The notes under the pieces are model-generated. The model was not told the DNA's origin, ran no database searches, and saw only the letters and a program-made list of their open reading frames with translations. This document shows positions 62,862 through 64,000 of a stretch of DNA of 64,000 nt, piece by piece. Source of the DNA: Kordiimonas aestuarii (lineage in GTDB: Bacteria > Pseudomonadota > Alphaproteobacteria > Sphingomonadales > Kordiimonadaceae); contig NZ_JAOBPP010000017.1 of the NCBI RefSeq assembly GCF_025574465.1, forward strand, positions 62,001 through 126,000. Direction: 5' to 3'. The translations under genes and the position numbers were made by a program. Numbering within the stretch: position 1 is the stretch's first letter; each line of letters begins with the position of its first letter.

Positions 62862-64000
62862 ATGGAAGCGGGTTTGGGGAAGTCGATGATCAGAGACCAC
62901 GGTTCCGGTTTGTTAAGTAGCGTCGCAACATTTGCCTTACTGACGACCATCTTTCAAGGCGCAGCTCTTGCTTCGGATACCATTGAAGAGGTGATCGTCA
63001 CCACCCAAAAACGCGGGCAGAATATTCGCAACGTACCCCTGACCATTACGAGCCTCGACGGCGACCTTCTCCAGAAGCTGAACATGGACGAATTTGACCG
63101 GCTGTCAGACCTTACCCCCGGTCTGCTGGTGCAGGAACAAAGCCCCAACAATCCGGCTTTTGTAATCCGCGGCATCACCTCCGATAGCGGGTCGCCACAA
63201 ATTGCACCAAGGGTTTCGGTGTACCTCAATGGCATCGACGTGTCGCGCTCCCGTGGGTCACACTTTGAGCTGTTTGATATTGAACGGGTGGAAGTGATTA
63301 AAGGGCCACAGGCCACACTGTTCGGAACCGCAGCCGCCATCGGCGCCGTGTCGGTGATCACCCGCAAACCCCAGCAAGATTTTGAAGGTGAAGTCTCGCT
63401 CGGCTATGGCAACTTTGACAGCCTTGAGGCCAAGGGCTATGTCACGGGCGGAAGCTCGACGGTGCAGGGTCGGCTGGCTTTCAGCTACCGTCGGCGCGAC
63501 GGCTATATTGAGAATATCGCCGGGGATCTGGGCTCCCAATCCGAAGGTGGGACCGTGCAGCCAGACCTGAACGGCATCAACCGCGTTGCTGTACGCGGCA
63601 GTCTTCGGCTCCTCCCCACCGATACCCTCACCGTCGACCTGGTGTTGAACTATGAAAAAGATGATGATACCGGCAGCAGTTTCAAATCAGGAACCCTCGC
63701 CCCCACCGGCGGCGGTACTGACCCGTTCAGCTTTGCAGAACTTGGGGGCGCAGGCCCGCTTTCAGCCGATGTCCTCGGCAGCGCCACCCTTGGTATAGTA
63801 CGCGAACTTTACGACGCCAACCTGACCATGGATTGGGCCGCGGGCGAAACCTGGACCGTCACCTCCGTCACAGGTTACCGCAAGTTCGACAGCCTAGAGG
63901 TCTTCGACGCAGACGGCTCGCAGGCCATCTTTGCCGAATTTGCAGAAGACGCCACGGGTGACCAGTTCAGTCAGGAAATACGCACGTCCTTCGCCGCCGA
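62862..64000 (+). CDS. TonB-dependent receptor, N-terminal part
   Basis: Outer-membrane receptor cut off by the window end; about 379 codons are visible. The start at 62862 follows GGGGG; the ATG at 62886 is an alternative. A signal peptide is followed by TonB box and plug: IEEVIVTTQKRGQNIRNVPL, LSDLTPGLLVQEQSP, FVIRGITSDSGSPQIAPR, RVEVIKGPQATLFGTAAAIG, then barrel strands. The type (IEEVIVTTQKR) is common in sphingomonad and Caulobacter-like receptors. It is probably regulated with the neighbouring two-component genes. Confidence 0.93.
   Translation, partial: MEAGLGKSMIRDHGSGLLSSVATFALLTTIFQGAALASDTIEEVIVTTQKRGQNIRNVPLTITSLDGDLLQKLNMDEFDRLSDLTPGLLVQEQSPNNPAFVIRGITSDSGSPQIAPRVSVYLNGIDVSRSRGSHFELFDIERVEVIKGPQATLFGTAAAIGAVSVITRKPQQDFEGEVSLGYGNFDSLEAKGYVTGGSSTVQGRLAFSYRRRDGYIENIAGDLGSQSEGGTVQPDLNGINRVAVRGSLRLLPTDTLTVDLVLNYEKDDDTGSSFKSGTLAPTGGGTDPFSFAELGGAGPLSADVLGSATLGIVRELYDANLTMDWAAGETWTVTSVTGYRKFDSLEVFDADGSQAIFAEFAEDATGDQFSQEIRTSFAA

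Noticed and set aside
1..64000. Mobile elements, prophage, integrases, tRNA or rRNA genes
   Set aside because: None seen: no transposase-like proteins or terminal repeats, and no cloverleaf or rRNA sequence by eye.

Overview
The window reads as chromosome of a Gram-negative, probably marine alphaproteobacterium. Supporting signs are the order gatA-gatC / ruvX / pyrB-pyrC'-plsY-dprA-topA-rnr, a ChrR-type anti-sigma factor with its ECF sigma factor, Caulobacter/Kordiimonas-like TonB-dependent receptors, Tat-exported enzymes and moderate GC. The exact order is not decidable from the sequence; Kordiimonadales-like is only a guess. I saw no tRNA, rRNA, CRISPR, insertion sequence, integrase or phage gene.

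Layout. 1-14.7 kb is mostly housekeeping: gatA (cut by the window edge) and gatC, a PAS_5 protein, two GNAT enzymes, a DUF3089 hydrolase, ruvX, an HxlR regulator with an AhpD-like gene that seems frameshifted at its start, pyrB with a metal-site-deficient dihydroorotase paralogue, plsY, dprA, topA and rnr. 14.7-16.1 kb holds the ECF sigma/ChrR pair, and this ChrR has lost its N-terminal zinc ligands. 16.2-19.9 kb is an envelope operon (LpoB-like, COG3014-like, YcfL-like and an unknown protein). 20.2-28.6 kb has an O6-alkylguanine methyltransferase, an operon of di-haem peroxidase, Tat metallophosphoesterase and cytochrome c, an amidohydrolase/dipeptidase pair and a divergent NhaC antiporter.

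28.7-42.4 kb is a beta-1,3-glucan (laminarin-type) utilisation locus. It has a GH3 exo-glucanase, a LacI regulator, a GPH sugar transporter with a GH16 laminarinase, and a long operon of TonB receptor, SapC, JmjC-like cupin, tryptophan-halogenase-family protein and serine hydrolase. Five copies of one 14-bp palindrome (TGACAGCGCTGTCA) stand before the three transcription units, in pairs 55-56 bp apart at two of them, so the locus can be read as one LacI regulon.

42.6-46.2 kb holds proB facing proC-proA. 46.3-49.7 kb is an FAD oxidoreductase / DUF1365 / cyclopropane fatty acid synthase operon, preceded by a TGATCC-N18-TAGA promoter typical of ChrR-controlled sigma factors; it is probably a target of the pair at 15 kb. 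49.8-54.9 kb carries a serine hydrolase and a four-gene operon combining a PAPS-independent arylsulfotransferase with a PAPS-type sulfotransferase and two small membrane proteins. 55.2-58.7 kb has a 948-residue RTX/CSLREA secreted protein and a decayed sulfotransferase. 58.8-64 kb has a second GPH transporter, a hybrid histidine kinase, a LuxR-type response regulator and a second TonB receptor that runs off the window.

The most interesting parts are the glucan regulon with its halogenase/cupin/SapC module, the mixed sulfotransferase operon, the zinc-less ChrR with its predicted target, and the apparent C-tract frameshift.
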